Shown here: one piece after another, positions 7,044 through 12,778 of the stretch
Numbering within the stretch: position 1 is the stretch's first letter
Layout of the letters: the number at the start of each line of letters is the position of its first letter
Origin: DATAFO01 sp046728935
GTDB lineage: Bacteria; Actinomycetota; Thermoleophilia; Solirubrobacterales; 70-9
Length of the DNA: 12,778 nt
Reading direction: 5' to 3'
Assembly (NCBI GenBank): GCA_046728935.1
Contig: JBKPFS010000133.1
Span: 1 to 12,778, forward strand
Position numbers and translations under genes: made by a program
The notes under the pieces: generated by a model
Databases searched by the model: none
Told to the model about the DNA's origin: nothing
Seen by the model: only the letters and a program-made list of their open reading frames with translations

Positions 7044-7052
7044 AGGCCATCG

Positions 7053-7421
7053 ATGATCCAGCAGGAGACCAAGCTCAAGGTGGCGGACAACTCCGGCGCG
7101 CGCGAGATCCTCTGCATTCGCGTCAAGGGGGGCTCGCATCGACGGTACGCCGGGGTCGGCGACGTGATCACGGCGACCGTGAAGCAGGCGACCCCGCGGG
7201 CGGCGGTCCGCAAGGGCGAGGTGGTGCAGGCGGTCGTCGTGCGGACGCGCAAGCAGCTCGGGCGCGCGGACGGGACCTACATCGCCTTCGACGAGAACGC
7301 CGCGGTGCTGATCGACCCGCAGAACAACCCGCGCGGGACGCGGATCTTCGGACCCGTCGCGCGCGAGCTGCGCGAGCGCAACTTCATGAAGATCGTCTCC
7401 CTGGCCCCGGAGGTCCTCTAG
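7053..7421 (+). CDS. rplN: 50S ribosomal protein L14 (uL14)
   Basis: L14 lies at the subunit interface, forms an intersubunit bridge and is the docking site of the silencing factor RsfS in other bacteria. The 122-residue product is the exact family length and shows MIQQETKLKVADNSGAREI at the start, GDVITATVKQATPRAAVRKG (36-55), AVVVRTRK and the C-terminal GTRIFGPVARELRERNFMKIVSLAPEVL region. GAGG (7043-7046) lies six bases before the ATG and overlaps the rpsQ stop. It begins the spc-type block, but the nine-base gap to rpsQ leaves no room for a separate promoter. Confidence 0.99.
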   Translation: MIQQETKLKVADNSGAREILCIRVKGGSHRRYAGVGDVITATVKQATPRAAVRKGEVVQAVVVRTRKQLGRADGTYIAFDENAAVLIDPQNNPRGTRIFGPVARELRERNFMKIVSLAPEVL

Positions 7422-7423
7422 CG

Positions 7424-7762
7424 ATGAGTAAGAGCATGCGAATCCGCCGCGACGACAACGTGATCGTGATCGCGGGCAAGGACAAGGGCAAGACGGGCCG
7501 CGTGATCCGCACCGAGCCGACCAAGCGCCGCGTCTACGTCGAGAACCTCAACATGGTCAAGCGCCATCAGCGCCCGCGCTCCATCAAGGACGCCCAGAAG
7601 GGCGAGGTCGGCGGCATCATCGAGAAGGAGGGCCCAATCGACATCTCTAACGTGATGTTGCTCGACCCGCAGGACAACAAGGCCACGCGCGTGGGCGTGC
7701 GCGTCGGCGACGACGGAGAGCGCCAGCGCTACGCGAAGCGAACCGGAAACGCGATCGACTAG
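7424..7762 (+). CDS. rplX: 50S ribosomal protein L24 (uL24)
   Basis: L24 initiates 50S assembly and sits near the tunnel exit. The 112-residue product has the KOW motif (DDNVIVIAGKDKGKTGRVIR, about 10-29), then VYVENLNMVKRHQRP and ISNVMLLDPQ. GGAGG at 7409-7413 is ten bases from the ATG at 7424. A second ATG at 7436 (MRIRRDD) is possible and would remove four residues, but its spacing from that site is less favourable. Only two bases separate it from rplN. Confidence 0.97.
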   Translation: MSKSMRIRRDDNVIVIAGKDKGKTGRVIRTEPTKRRVYVENLNMVKRHQRPRSIKDAQKGEVGGIIEKEGPIDISNVMLLDPQDNKATRVGVRVGDDGERQRYAKRTGNAID

Positions 7763-7772
7763 AGAGCCGCTA

Positions 7773-8612
7773 ATGGAAGCCGCAACCGAGACCACCGAGA
7801 CCACCGAGGCGCAGCAGGCGGCGCCCCCGCCGCGCCTGCGCGAGATCTACGAGAACGAGCTCGTCCCCAACCTGACCTCGAGGTTCGGCTACTCGAGCCG
7901 GATGGAGGTGCCGGGCCTGGAGAAGATCACGCTCAACATGGGCGTCGGCGACGCGAAGCAGTCGACGCCGACGCTCGAGGCCGCCACCGAGCAGCTGCGC
8001 ACCATCGCGGGCCAGCAGCCAAGCGTGCGGCGGGCGCGCAAGTCGATCGCCTCGTTCAAGGTTCGCGAGGGAATGCCCGTGGGCGTCGCGGTGACCCTCC
8101 GGGGCGCACGCATGTGGGAGTTCCTCGACCGCCTGATCACAATCGCCGTGCCGCGGATCCGCGACTTCCGCGGGCTCAGCGCGCGCGCCTTCGACGGGCG
8201 CGGCAACTACACGCTGGGCATCCGCGAGCAGCTGATCTTCCCCGAGATCGACTACGACTCGATCGACGAGGTGCGCGGGCTCGACGTCTCGATCACGACG
8301 AGCGCCAGGACCGACGAGGAGGCGTTCGAGCTGCTGCTGGGGCTCGGGATGCCCTTCTCCCAGGAGGGACGCCCGGGGATGGCCGACACCGAGGCCGAGG
8401 AAGAGGAGGAGCGCCGGCGCGAGGAGGCCCGCCAGCGCGCCGAGGCCGAGCAGGCCGCCCTGCAGCAGCTCAAGGCCGAGAACCCCGAGGCCTACAAGAA
8501 GAGGGTGCGAGAAGAAGAGCTGGAGGAGGGCGAGGAAGGCGCCGAGGGCGAGCCCTCCGAGGAAGCCGAAGGCGCAGCCGAGGCCTCCGAGGAATCCAGT
8601 TCCGAGGAATAG
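7773..8612 (+). CDS. rplE: 50S ribosomal protein L5 (uL5) with acidic helical C-terminal tail
   Basis: L5 sits in the central protuberance, binds 5S rRNA and contacts P-site tRNA. The family core spans about residues 21-197, with ITLNMGVGDAK (52-62), KSIASFKVREGMPVGVAVTLRG (90-111), RDFRGLSARAFDGRGNYTLGI (130-150) and IFPEIDYD. Bacterial L5 is normally about 180-190 residues; this one has 279. A Thr/Glu-rich N-terminal arm covers residues 1-20, and a tail follows residue 204. That tail contains a charged, probably helical segment (208-248) and ends in 33 residues without lysine or arginine, closing SEESSSEE. The ribosome binding site before ATG 7773 is weak (AGAGAG), so coupling to rplX may help initiation. 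Confidence 0.96.
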   Translation: MEAATETTETTEAQQAAPPPRLREIYENELVPNLTSRFGYSSRMEVPGLEKITLNMGVGDAKQSTPTLEAATEQLRTIAGQQPSVRRARKSIASFKVREGMPVGVAVTLRGARMWEFLDRLITIAVPRIRDFRGLSARAFDGRGNYTLGIREQLIFPEIDYDSIDEVRGLDVSITTSARTDEEAFELLLGLGMPFSQEGRPGMADTEAEEEEERRREEARQRAEAEQAALQQLKAENPEAYKKRVREEELEEGEEGAEGEPSEEAEGAAEASEESSSEE

Positions 8613-8618
8613 GGACAG

Positions 8619-8804
8619 ATGGCGAAGACTTCGAACATCGTCAAGCAACGGCGCAAGCCGAAGTACAAGACCCGCGGCTACAACCGCTGCCGCCGCTGCG
8701 GGCGGCCGCGCGCCTACTACCGCAAGTTCGGCCTCTGCCGGCTGTGCCTGCGCGAGGCCGCGCACAAGGGCTACGTCCCCGGGATGAGCAAGGCGAGCTG
8801 GTAG
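8619..8804 (+). CDS. rpsZ: 30S ribosomal protein S14, zinc-binding type (uS14)
   Basis: S14 belongs to the 30S head and is needed late in assembly. The 61-residue product is the short zinc-ribbon form: CRRC (24-27) and CRLC (40-43) supply four metal-binding cysteines around GRPRAYYRKFGL. It ends with GYVPGMSKASW, typical of this type. Many actinobacteria also keep a longer cysteine-free S14 elsewhere under zinc control; none is visible here. The ATG follows rplE by six bases, and GAGGA (8604-8608) lies about ten bases upstream, overlapping the end of rplE. Confidence 0.98.
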   Translation: MAKTSNIVKQRRKPKYKTRGYNRCRRCGRPRAYYRKFGLCRLCLREAAHKGYVPGMSKASW

Positions 8805-8814
8805 ACGACCAACG

Positions 8815-9210
8815 ATGCTGACCGACCCGATCTCCGACTACCTGACGCGGATCCGCAACGCCCTCACCGCCGCCCACGAGGAGGTGGAGGTGCCCGCGTC
8901 GCGACTGAAGAAGGAGATGTCCCGCATCCTCCAGGAGCAGGGCTACATCTCGGGCTTCAGCGTCGAGCCGACCCCGGTCGGCGAGGTGATCCGGATCCAG
9001 CTGCGGTACACGGACGATCGCCAGCCGGTGATCAGCGGCATGCGCCGCGTCTCCCGGCCCGGCCGCCGCCGGTACGTCAACCACTCCGAGGTGCCGCGTG
9101 TGCTGGGCGGGATGGGGACGGCGATCGTCTCCACCTCGACCGGGGTGATGACCGGCCACGAGGCGAAGGCGAAAGGCGTAGGCGGCGAGGTCGTCGCCTA
9201 CGTGTGGTGA
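8815..9210 (+). CDS. rpsH: 30S ribosomal protein S8 (uS8)
   Basis: S8 binds the central domain of 16S rRNA and is the spc operon repressor in E. coli. The 131-residue product has the family length, with DPISDYLTRIRNALTA (4-19), VPASRLKKEM and the C-terminal rRNA-binding block around VPRVLGGMGTAIVSTSTG (93-110) and GVGGEVVAYVW. There is no clear Shine-Dalgarno sequence close to the ATG; the nearest purine-rich stretch (AGGCGAG, 8791-8797) is 17 bases away. Translation probably depends on coupling to rpsZ, ten bases upstream. I saw no obvious S8-site-like structure around rplE, which is where the E. coli feedback site lies. Confidence 0.98.
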   Translation: MLTDPISDYLTRIRNALTAAHEEVEVPASRLKKEMSRILQEQGYISGFSVEPTPVGEVIRIQLRYTDDRQPVISGMRRVSRPGRRRYVNHSEVPRVLGGMGTAIVSTSTGVMTGHEAKAKGVGGEVVAYVW

Positions 9211-9214
9211 GCCG

Positions 9215-9748
9215 ATGAGCCGAATCGGAAACAGGCCGATCCAGATCCCGGAGGGCGTCACGGTGGACCTCAAGCCAGGTTCCGTGATGGTCAAGGGGCC
9301 GAAGGGCGAGCTCGACCAGGCGTTGAGCGCCGAGATGAAGGTGGAGCAGGGGGAGGGGGCACTGACCGTCTCGAGGCCCACCGACCGTGGCGAGCACCGA
9401 GCCCTCCACGGGTTGACGCGCAGCCTGATCGCGAACATGGTCCAGGGCGTAACCGAGGGCTACGAGAAGCGCCTCGAGATCCAGGGCGTCGGCTACCGCG
9501 CGCGGCTTCAGGGCAAGGCCCTCGAGCTCACCGTCGGGTTCTCGCACGCGGTGACCGTCCAGTCCCCGGAGGGGATCGAGTTCGAGGTTCCCCAGCCGAC
9601 CCAGGTGATCGTGCGCGGGATCGACAAGCAGCAGGTGGGCGAGATCGCGGCTCGCATCCGCCGCGTGCGGCCGCCCGAGCCCTACAAGGGCAAGGGCATC
9701 CGCTACGAGGGCGAGCACGTGCGTCGCAAGGTCGGGAAGCGGGCGTAA
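9215..9748 (+). CDS. rplF: 50S ribosomal protein L6 (uL6)
   Basis: L6 supports the factor-binding region near the sarcin-ricin loop. The 177-residue product is of standard length and begins SRIGNRPIQIPEGV. It has two related alpha/beta domains (roughly 1-82 and 83-177) and the signature RPPEPYKGKGIRYEGEHVRRKVGKR (152-176). GGTGA (9206-9210), overlapping the rpsH stop, serves as ribosome binding site with four bases before the ATG. Confidence 0.99.
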   Translation: MSRIGNRPIQIPEGVTVDLKPGSVMVKGPKGELDQALSAEMKVEQGEGALTVSRPTDRGEHRALHGLTRSLIANMVQGVTEGYEKRLEIQGVGYRARLQGKALELTVGFSHAVTVQSPEGIEFEVPQPTQVIVRGIDKQQVGEIAARIRRVRPPEPYKGKGIRYEGEHVRRKVGKRA

Positions 9749-9751
9749 ACA

Positions 9752-10105
9752 GTGGCTGTCCTCACCAAGCCGCAGCGCCGCCTGCGCCGCCGCCGTCGCG
9801 TGCGGGCGCGAGTGCGCGGGACCGCCGAGCGGCCCCGCCTCGCGGTCTTCCGCTCGAATCGCGGCGTGTTCGTACAGCTGATCGACGACGACCGCGGGCA
9901 CACGGTCGCCTCCGTGGCCTGGACCGAGAAGGAGCTGCGTGACCTCGGTCCGATGGAGCAGGCGAAGCGGGCGGGTGAGCTGCTCGCCTCGCGGGCGAAC
10001 GAAGCCGGGATTGAGAGCTGCGTGTTCGACCGCGGCGGCTACCGCTACCACGGGCGCGTCCAGGCGGTCGCCGAGGGCGCGCGCGAGGGTGGTCTCGAGT
10101 TCTGA
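9752..10105 (+). CDS. rplR: 50S ribosomal protein L18 (uL18)
   Basis: L18 binds 5S rRNA together with L5 and anchors it in the central protuberance. The 117-residue product has the expected basic N-terminal arm (KPQRRLRRRRRVRARVRG, 6-23), RPRLAVFRSNRGVFVQLIDDD (28-47) and the C-terminal FDRGGYRYHGRVQAVAEGAR (92-111). The start is GTG, three bases after the rplF stop; the upstream sequence GGGA (9734-9737) is a weak ribosome binding site. No ATG alternative preserves the basic arm. Confidence 0.97.
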   Translation: MAVLTKPQRRLRRRRRVRARVRGTAERPRLAVFRSNRGVFVQLIDDDRGHTVASVAWTEKELRDLGPMEQAKRAGELLASRANEAGIESCVFDRGGYRYHGRVQAVAEGAREGGLEF

Positions 10106-10118
10106 TCGCTACGGTGAC

Positions 10119-10823
10119 ATGCCGATGAGAAAGCCGGACATCGAGAGCGTGAGCCCGCAAGGGCTCGACCTGCAGGAGCGGGTGATCGAGATCAACCGGG
10201 TCGCCAAGGTGGTCAAGGGCGGCCGGCGGTTCTCGTTCACGGCCCTGGTCGCCGTCGGCGACGAGGACTCCGTCGTCGGGATCGGCTACGGCAAGGCCCG
10301 CGAGGTTCCGCTGGCGATCCAGAAGGGCGTCGAAAACGCCCGCAAGAGCCTGATCAGGGTGCCGAAGTACGGACAGACGATCCCGCACCGGATCATCGGC
10401 CGCTACGGGTCGGGCCACGTCGTCCTGCGACCGGCCAGCCCCGGAACCGGTGTGATCGCCGGGGGCGGGGTCCGCGCGGTGCTCGAGCTCGCGGGAATCC
10501 GCGACGTGCTCTCGAAGAGCATCGGCACCCAGAACCCGATCAACCTCGTCAAGGCGACGATGGACGGCCTGATCAACCTGCGCCGGCCCCAGGAGGTCGC
10601 GAAGCTCCGTGGCCTCAGCGTCAAGCAGGTGCTGGGCCTCGACCTCCAGGAGGCCGCGGCGAAGGAGACGAACGGTGCGCCCGAAGGTGAATCGGCCGGG
10701 ACTAGCGGCGAAGCAGCGGCTGAGCCTGCCGCCACGTCGGCGCCCGAACCCGCCGGCGCAGACGCGGAAGCGAGCGAAGCGCGCGAGAGCGGCGCAGCCG
10801 GCGGAGGTGTTTCGGGTGGCTGA
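10119..10823 (+). CDS. rpsE: 30S ribosomal protein S5 (uS5) with Ala/Glu-rich tail
   Basis: S5 lies with S3 and S4 around the mRNA entry channel and affects decoding accuracy. The double-stranded RNA-binding fold begins LQERVIEINRVAKVVKGGRRFSFTALV (18-44), followed by VGIGYGKAREVPLAIQKG (53-70), PASPGTGVIAGGGVRAVLELAGIRD (105-129) and SIGTQNPINLVKATMDGL. The core ends near residue 182. At 234 residues it exceeds E. coli S5 (167) by a tail of about 50 residues rich in Ala, Gly and Glu. ATG 10119 and ATG 10125 are both possible: GGTGA (10113-10117) is spaced better for 10125, while 10119 is the longer form. The last eight bases overlap rpmD. Confidence 0.96.
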   Translation: MPMRKPDIESVSPQGLDLQERVIEINRVAKVVKGGRRFSFTALVAVGDEDSVVGIGYGKAREVPLAIQKGVENARKSLIRVPKYGQTIPHRIIGRYGSGHVVLRPASPGTGVIAGGGVRAVLELAGIRDVLSKSIGTQNPINLVKATMDGLINLRRPQEVAKLRGLSVKQVLGLDLQEAAAKETNGAPEGESAGTSGEAAAEPAATSAPEPAGADAEASEARESGAAGGGVSGG

Positions 10824-11004
10824 CCTCAAGGTGAGGCAGGTTCGCTCTGCCAACGGCGCCAGCCCGAGGCAGCGCGATACGTTGCGGTCGCTCAGGCTCG
10901 GTCGCATCGGCCGAGAGGCGACGTTCAACGACACGCCGCAGCTTCACGGGATGCTGCGAGTGGTGGGCCACCTGGTCGAGGTCGACGCCGGAGGCGGGTC
11001 CTGA
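10816..11004 (+). CDS. rpmD: 50S ribosomal protein L30 (uL30)
   Basis: L30 is a small peripheral protein of the large subunit. From GTG 10816 the product has 62 residues, the usual size, reading VADLKVRQVRSANGASPRQR (M for V at initiation), then DTLRSLRLGRIGREATFND and GMLRVVGHLVEV, which match the L30 fold and its conserved end. GGAGGTG (10803-10809) is placed ideally before this GTG. An in-frame GTG at 10807 would lie inside that ribosome binding site and is less likely. The gene starts within the end of rpsE in another frame, with an eight-base overlap, and shares one base with rplO (TGATG). Confidence 0.94.
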   Translation: MADLKVRQVRSANGASPRQRDTLRSLRLGRIGREATFNDTPQLHGMLRVVGHLVEVDAGGGS

Positions 11005-11498
11005 TGGCGCGGCTTTCACCGGAGGAGATCGGGCTGCACACGATCCGGGCCAAGCCTGGCTCGCGGGCGGCGCGAAAGCGCGTCGGCCGCGGGGGTGGCT
11101 CCGGCTTGGGCAAGACCTCAGGCCGGGGTCACAAGGGCGCCGGGGCCCGCTCCGGCAACAAGCGCAAGCCTGGCTACGAGGGCGGACAGAACCCGGTCCA
11201 CATGCGCATGCGCAAGCTGCGCGGCCCGCACAAGAAGATGTCCATGGTCTTCGAGCCCTTCCGCACCCACACGCAGCCGGTCAACGTCGCCGACCTCGAT
11301 GCGCGCTTCGACTCGGGCGCCGACGTGGATCCGGAGAGGCTTCGCCAGGCCGGCCTCGCCAAGCGCCGCCATCCCGTGAAGGTCCTTGGCCGCGGTGAGA
11401 TCTCGAAGAAGCTGACCGTCCGCGCCCATGCCTTCAGCGCGTCGGCGCGCGAGAAGATCGAGAAGGCGGGCGGAACCGCAGAGGTCATCGAGGGCTAG
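11004..11498 (+). CDS. rplO: 50S ribosomal protein L15 (uL15)
   Basis: L15 is a 23S rRNA binder with a long glycine- and arginine-rich N-terminal arm that threads into the subunit. The 164-residue product is slightly longer than the usual 144-150. It shows LHTIRAKPGSRAARKRVGRG (11-30), GLGKTSGRGHKGAGARSG (34-51), YEGGQNPVHMRMRKLRG (58-74), then the globular domain with VKVLGRGEISKKLTVRAHAFSASAREKIEKAGG. GGAGG (10990-10994) lies nine bases before the ATG, which overlaps the rpmD stop. Confidence 0.98.
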   Translation: MARLSPEEIGLHTIRAKPGSRAARKRVGRGGGSGLGKTSGRGHKGAGARSGNKRKPGYEGGQNPVHMRMRKLRGPHKKMSMVFEPFRTHTQPVNVADLDARFDSGADVDPERLRQAGLAKRRHPVKVLGRGEISKKLTVRAHAFSASAREKIEKAGGTAEVIEG

Positions 11499-11503
11499 GC
11501 ACG

Positions 11504-12775
11504 GTGCTTCAGACGATCGCCAACGCGTTCGCCGTCCCGGAGATCCGGCGGAAGATCTTCTTCACCCTGGCGATGCTGGCGCTCTACCGGTTGGGCGCCT
11601 ACATCCCGTCGCCTGGAGTCGACGTCGACGCCGTGGAGTCGATCGAGTCCAACTTCACCGGCAACAACGTCCTCGGCTTCCTCAACCTGTTCTCGGGCGG
11701 CAGCCTCCAGCGCCTGTCGCTGTTCGCGCTGGGGATCATGCCCTACATCACCGCCTCGATCATCCTCCAGCTGCTGACGGTGGTGGTGCCCTCGCTCGAG
11801 CGGCTGCAGAAGGAGGGCGAGGTCGGTCAGCAGAAGATCACCCAGTACACGCGCTACCTGACGGTGGCGCTCGCCTTCGGCCAGTCGCTGGGCTACGTCT
11901 TCCTCTTCCAGTCCTTCCAGGACAGCGCCGGCTCGAGCGTGGTTGGGACGCTCACCTTCTCCAAGGTGTTCGTGATCGTGATCTCGCTCACCGCGGGGAC
12001 GACGCTCCTGATGTGGCTCGGCGAGCTGATCACCCAGCGAGGGGTCGGGAACGGGATCAGCTTGATGATCTTCGCCTCGATCGCCTCGGGGATCGGTCCC
12101 GGGCTCTCGAAGTGGTGGTCGAACCCGGATCAGGTGTTCGTGGTGATGATGCCGTTCATCGCCCTGGCGGTGATCGTCGGGATCGTCTTCGTCCAGGAGG
12201 GCCAGCGCCGAATCCCGGTGCAGTACGCGAAACGCGTCGTCGGCCGGCGGATGACCACGGGCGGCTCCACCTACCTGCCCCTGCGGGTGAACATGGCCGG
12301 GGTGATCCCGGTCATCTTCGCCGCCTCGATCATGGCCTTCCCGCCGACGATCGGGCAGCTGCTCAACACGCCGGCCGCGCTGGACTTCGCCGCCTTCTTC
12401 AGCCCCTCCAGCTGGGCCTACGTGGCCGGCGAGGTCTTCTTCATCATCATCTTCACCTACTTCTACACCGCGGTCACCTTCAATCCCGTCGACCAGGCGG
12501 ACAACCTGAAGAAGTACGGGGGCTTCATTCCGGGGGTGAGGCCCGGACGACCTACCGCCGAATACCTGGACCGGATCCTGTCCAGGCTCACCTTCCCCGG
12601 CGCCCTCTATCTGGGCGCGGTCGCCGCCTTGCCGACGATCCTGATCAACCAGACCTCCGCCAACTTCTTCTTCGGCGGCACCTCGATCCTGATCGTCGTC
12701 GGCGTCGCCCTGGACACCGTGAAGCAGCTGGAAGCCCAGCTGATGATGCGCAACTACGAGGGCTTCCTGAAGTAG
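11504..12775 (+). CDS. secY: Protein translocase channel subunit SecY
   Basis: SecY is the membrane channel of the SecYEG complex, working with SecA and ribosomes to export or insert proteins. The 423-residue product shows ten hydrophobic helices, roughly at 18-36, 72-96, 117-137, 152-172, 183-198, 210-231, 266-288, 305-326, 363-385 and 388-405. The plug region lies at about 57-70 (LGFLNLFSGGSLQR). The cytosolic loop after helix 6 has RRIPVQYAKRVVGRR (235-249), and that after helix 8 has KKYGGFIPGVRPGRPT, with the conserved arginine of the SecA/ribosome contact (probably R346). The start is GTG, five bases after the rplO stop, with GAGGG (11490-11494) upstream. The window ends three bases after its stop. 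Confidence 0.99.
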   Translation: MLQTIANAFAVPEIRRKIFFTLAMLALYRLGAYIPSPGVDVDAVESIESNFTGNNVLGFLNLFSGGSLQRLSLFALGIMPYITASIILQLLTVVVPSLERLQKEGEVGQQKITQYTRYLTVALAFGQSLGYVFLFQSFQDSAGSSVVGTLTFSKVFVIVISLTAGTTLLMWLGELITQRGVGNGISLMIFASIASGIGPGLSKWWSNPDQVFVVMMPFIALAVIVGIVFVQEGQRRIPVQYAKRVVGRRMTTGGSTYLPLRVNMAGVIPVIFAASIMAFPPTIGQLLNTPAALDFAAFFSPSSWAYVAGEVFFIIIFTYFYTAVTFNPVDQADNLKKYGGFIPGVRPGRPTAEYLDRILSRLTFPGALYLGAVAALPTILINQTSANFFFGGTSILIVVGVALDTVKQLEAQLMMRNYEGFLK

Positions 12776-12778
12776 CGG

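Noticed and set aside
7044..7052. A possible operon break between the S10 and spc blocks
   Set aside because: Only nine bases separate rpsQ and rplN, and the rplN ribosome binding site overlaps the rpsQ stop, leaving no room for a terminator and promoter.
7770..8765. A 331-codon minus-strand open frame opposite rplE and rpsZ
   Set aside because: Its leucine- and glycine-rich stretch is the reverse complement of the acidic L5 tail, so it looks membrane-like only by accident.
9762..10934. A 390-codon minus-strand open frame opposite rplR, rpsE and rpmD
   Set aside because: It is antisense to three conserved genes, of low complexity and Arg/Ala-rich, with no motif or independent signal.

Overview
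This window is a conserved bacterial translation-gene cluster: the end of a str-type unit (tuf) followed by a continuous S10-spc ribosomal protein operon running to secY, all on the + strand. The DNA is strongly G+C-rich, third codon positions are overwhelmingly G or C, and GTG or TTG starts are common (rpsJ, rplV, rpmC, rplR, rpmD, secY). With a four-cysteine zinc-type S14, an S10-to-SecY order without insertions, and Ala/Pro/Glu-rich tails on several proteins, this fits a high-G+C actinobacterium-like lineage. A deep branch such as Thermoleophilia is my guess; nothing in the window proves it.

Layout. 16-1200: tuf (EF-Tu), closed by a G+C-rich intrinsic terminator (1207-1234). 1235-1341: the S10 operon leader, with a weak promoter-like element and a strong repeat-built stem-loop (1277-1312). 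1342-6438: S10 block, rpsJ-rplC-rplD-rplW-rplB-rpsS-rplV-rpsC-rplP-rpmC. 6435-7043: rpsQ, closing the S10 block. 7053-12775: spc block, rplN-rplX-rplE-rpsZ-rpsH-rplF-rplR-rpsE-rpmD-rplO-secY. From rplC onward neighbouring genes overlap by 1-8 bases or are separated by at most about 21, so one polycistronic mRNA with translational coupling is likely. The only sizeable internal gap is the 69 bases between rpsJ and rplC.

The genes supply the tRNA-delivery factor EF-Tu, 20 proteins of both ribosomal subunits, and the membrane channel through which many nascent proteins leave the ribosome. There are no mobile elements, tRNAs, CRISPR arrays or foreign-looking genes.

I see no new multi-gene system. 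What departs from textbook is: (a) long, charged, low-complexity extensions on S3, S17, L5 and S5, most strikingly a bipartite acidic-then-basic N-terminal arm of about 123 residues on S17, partly built from five 18-bp repeats; (b) a leader stem-loop made from two copies of a 13-base repeat that can fold in two exclusive ways; and (c) a possible 18-codon leader ORF whose stop overlaps the rplC start. These are candidates, not demonstrated functions.
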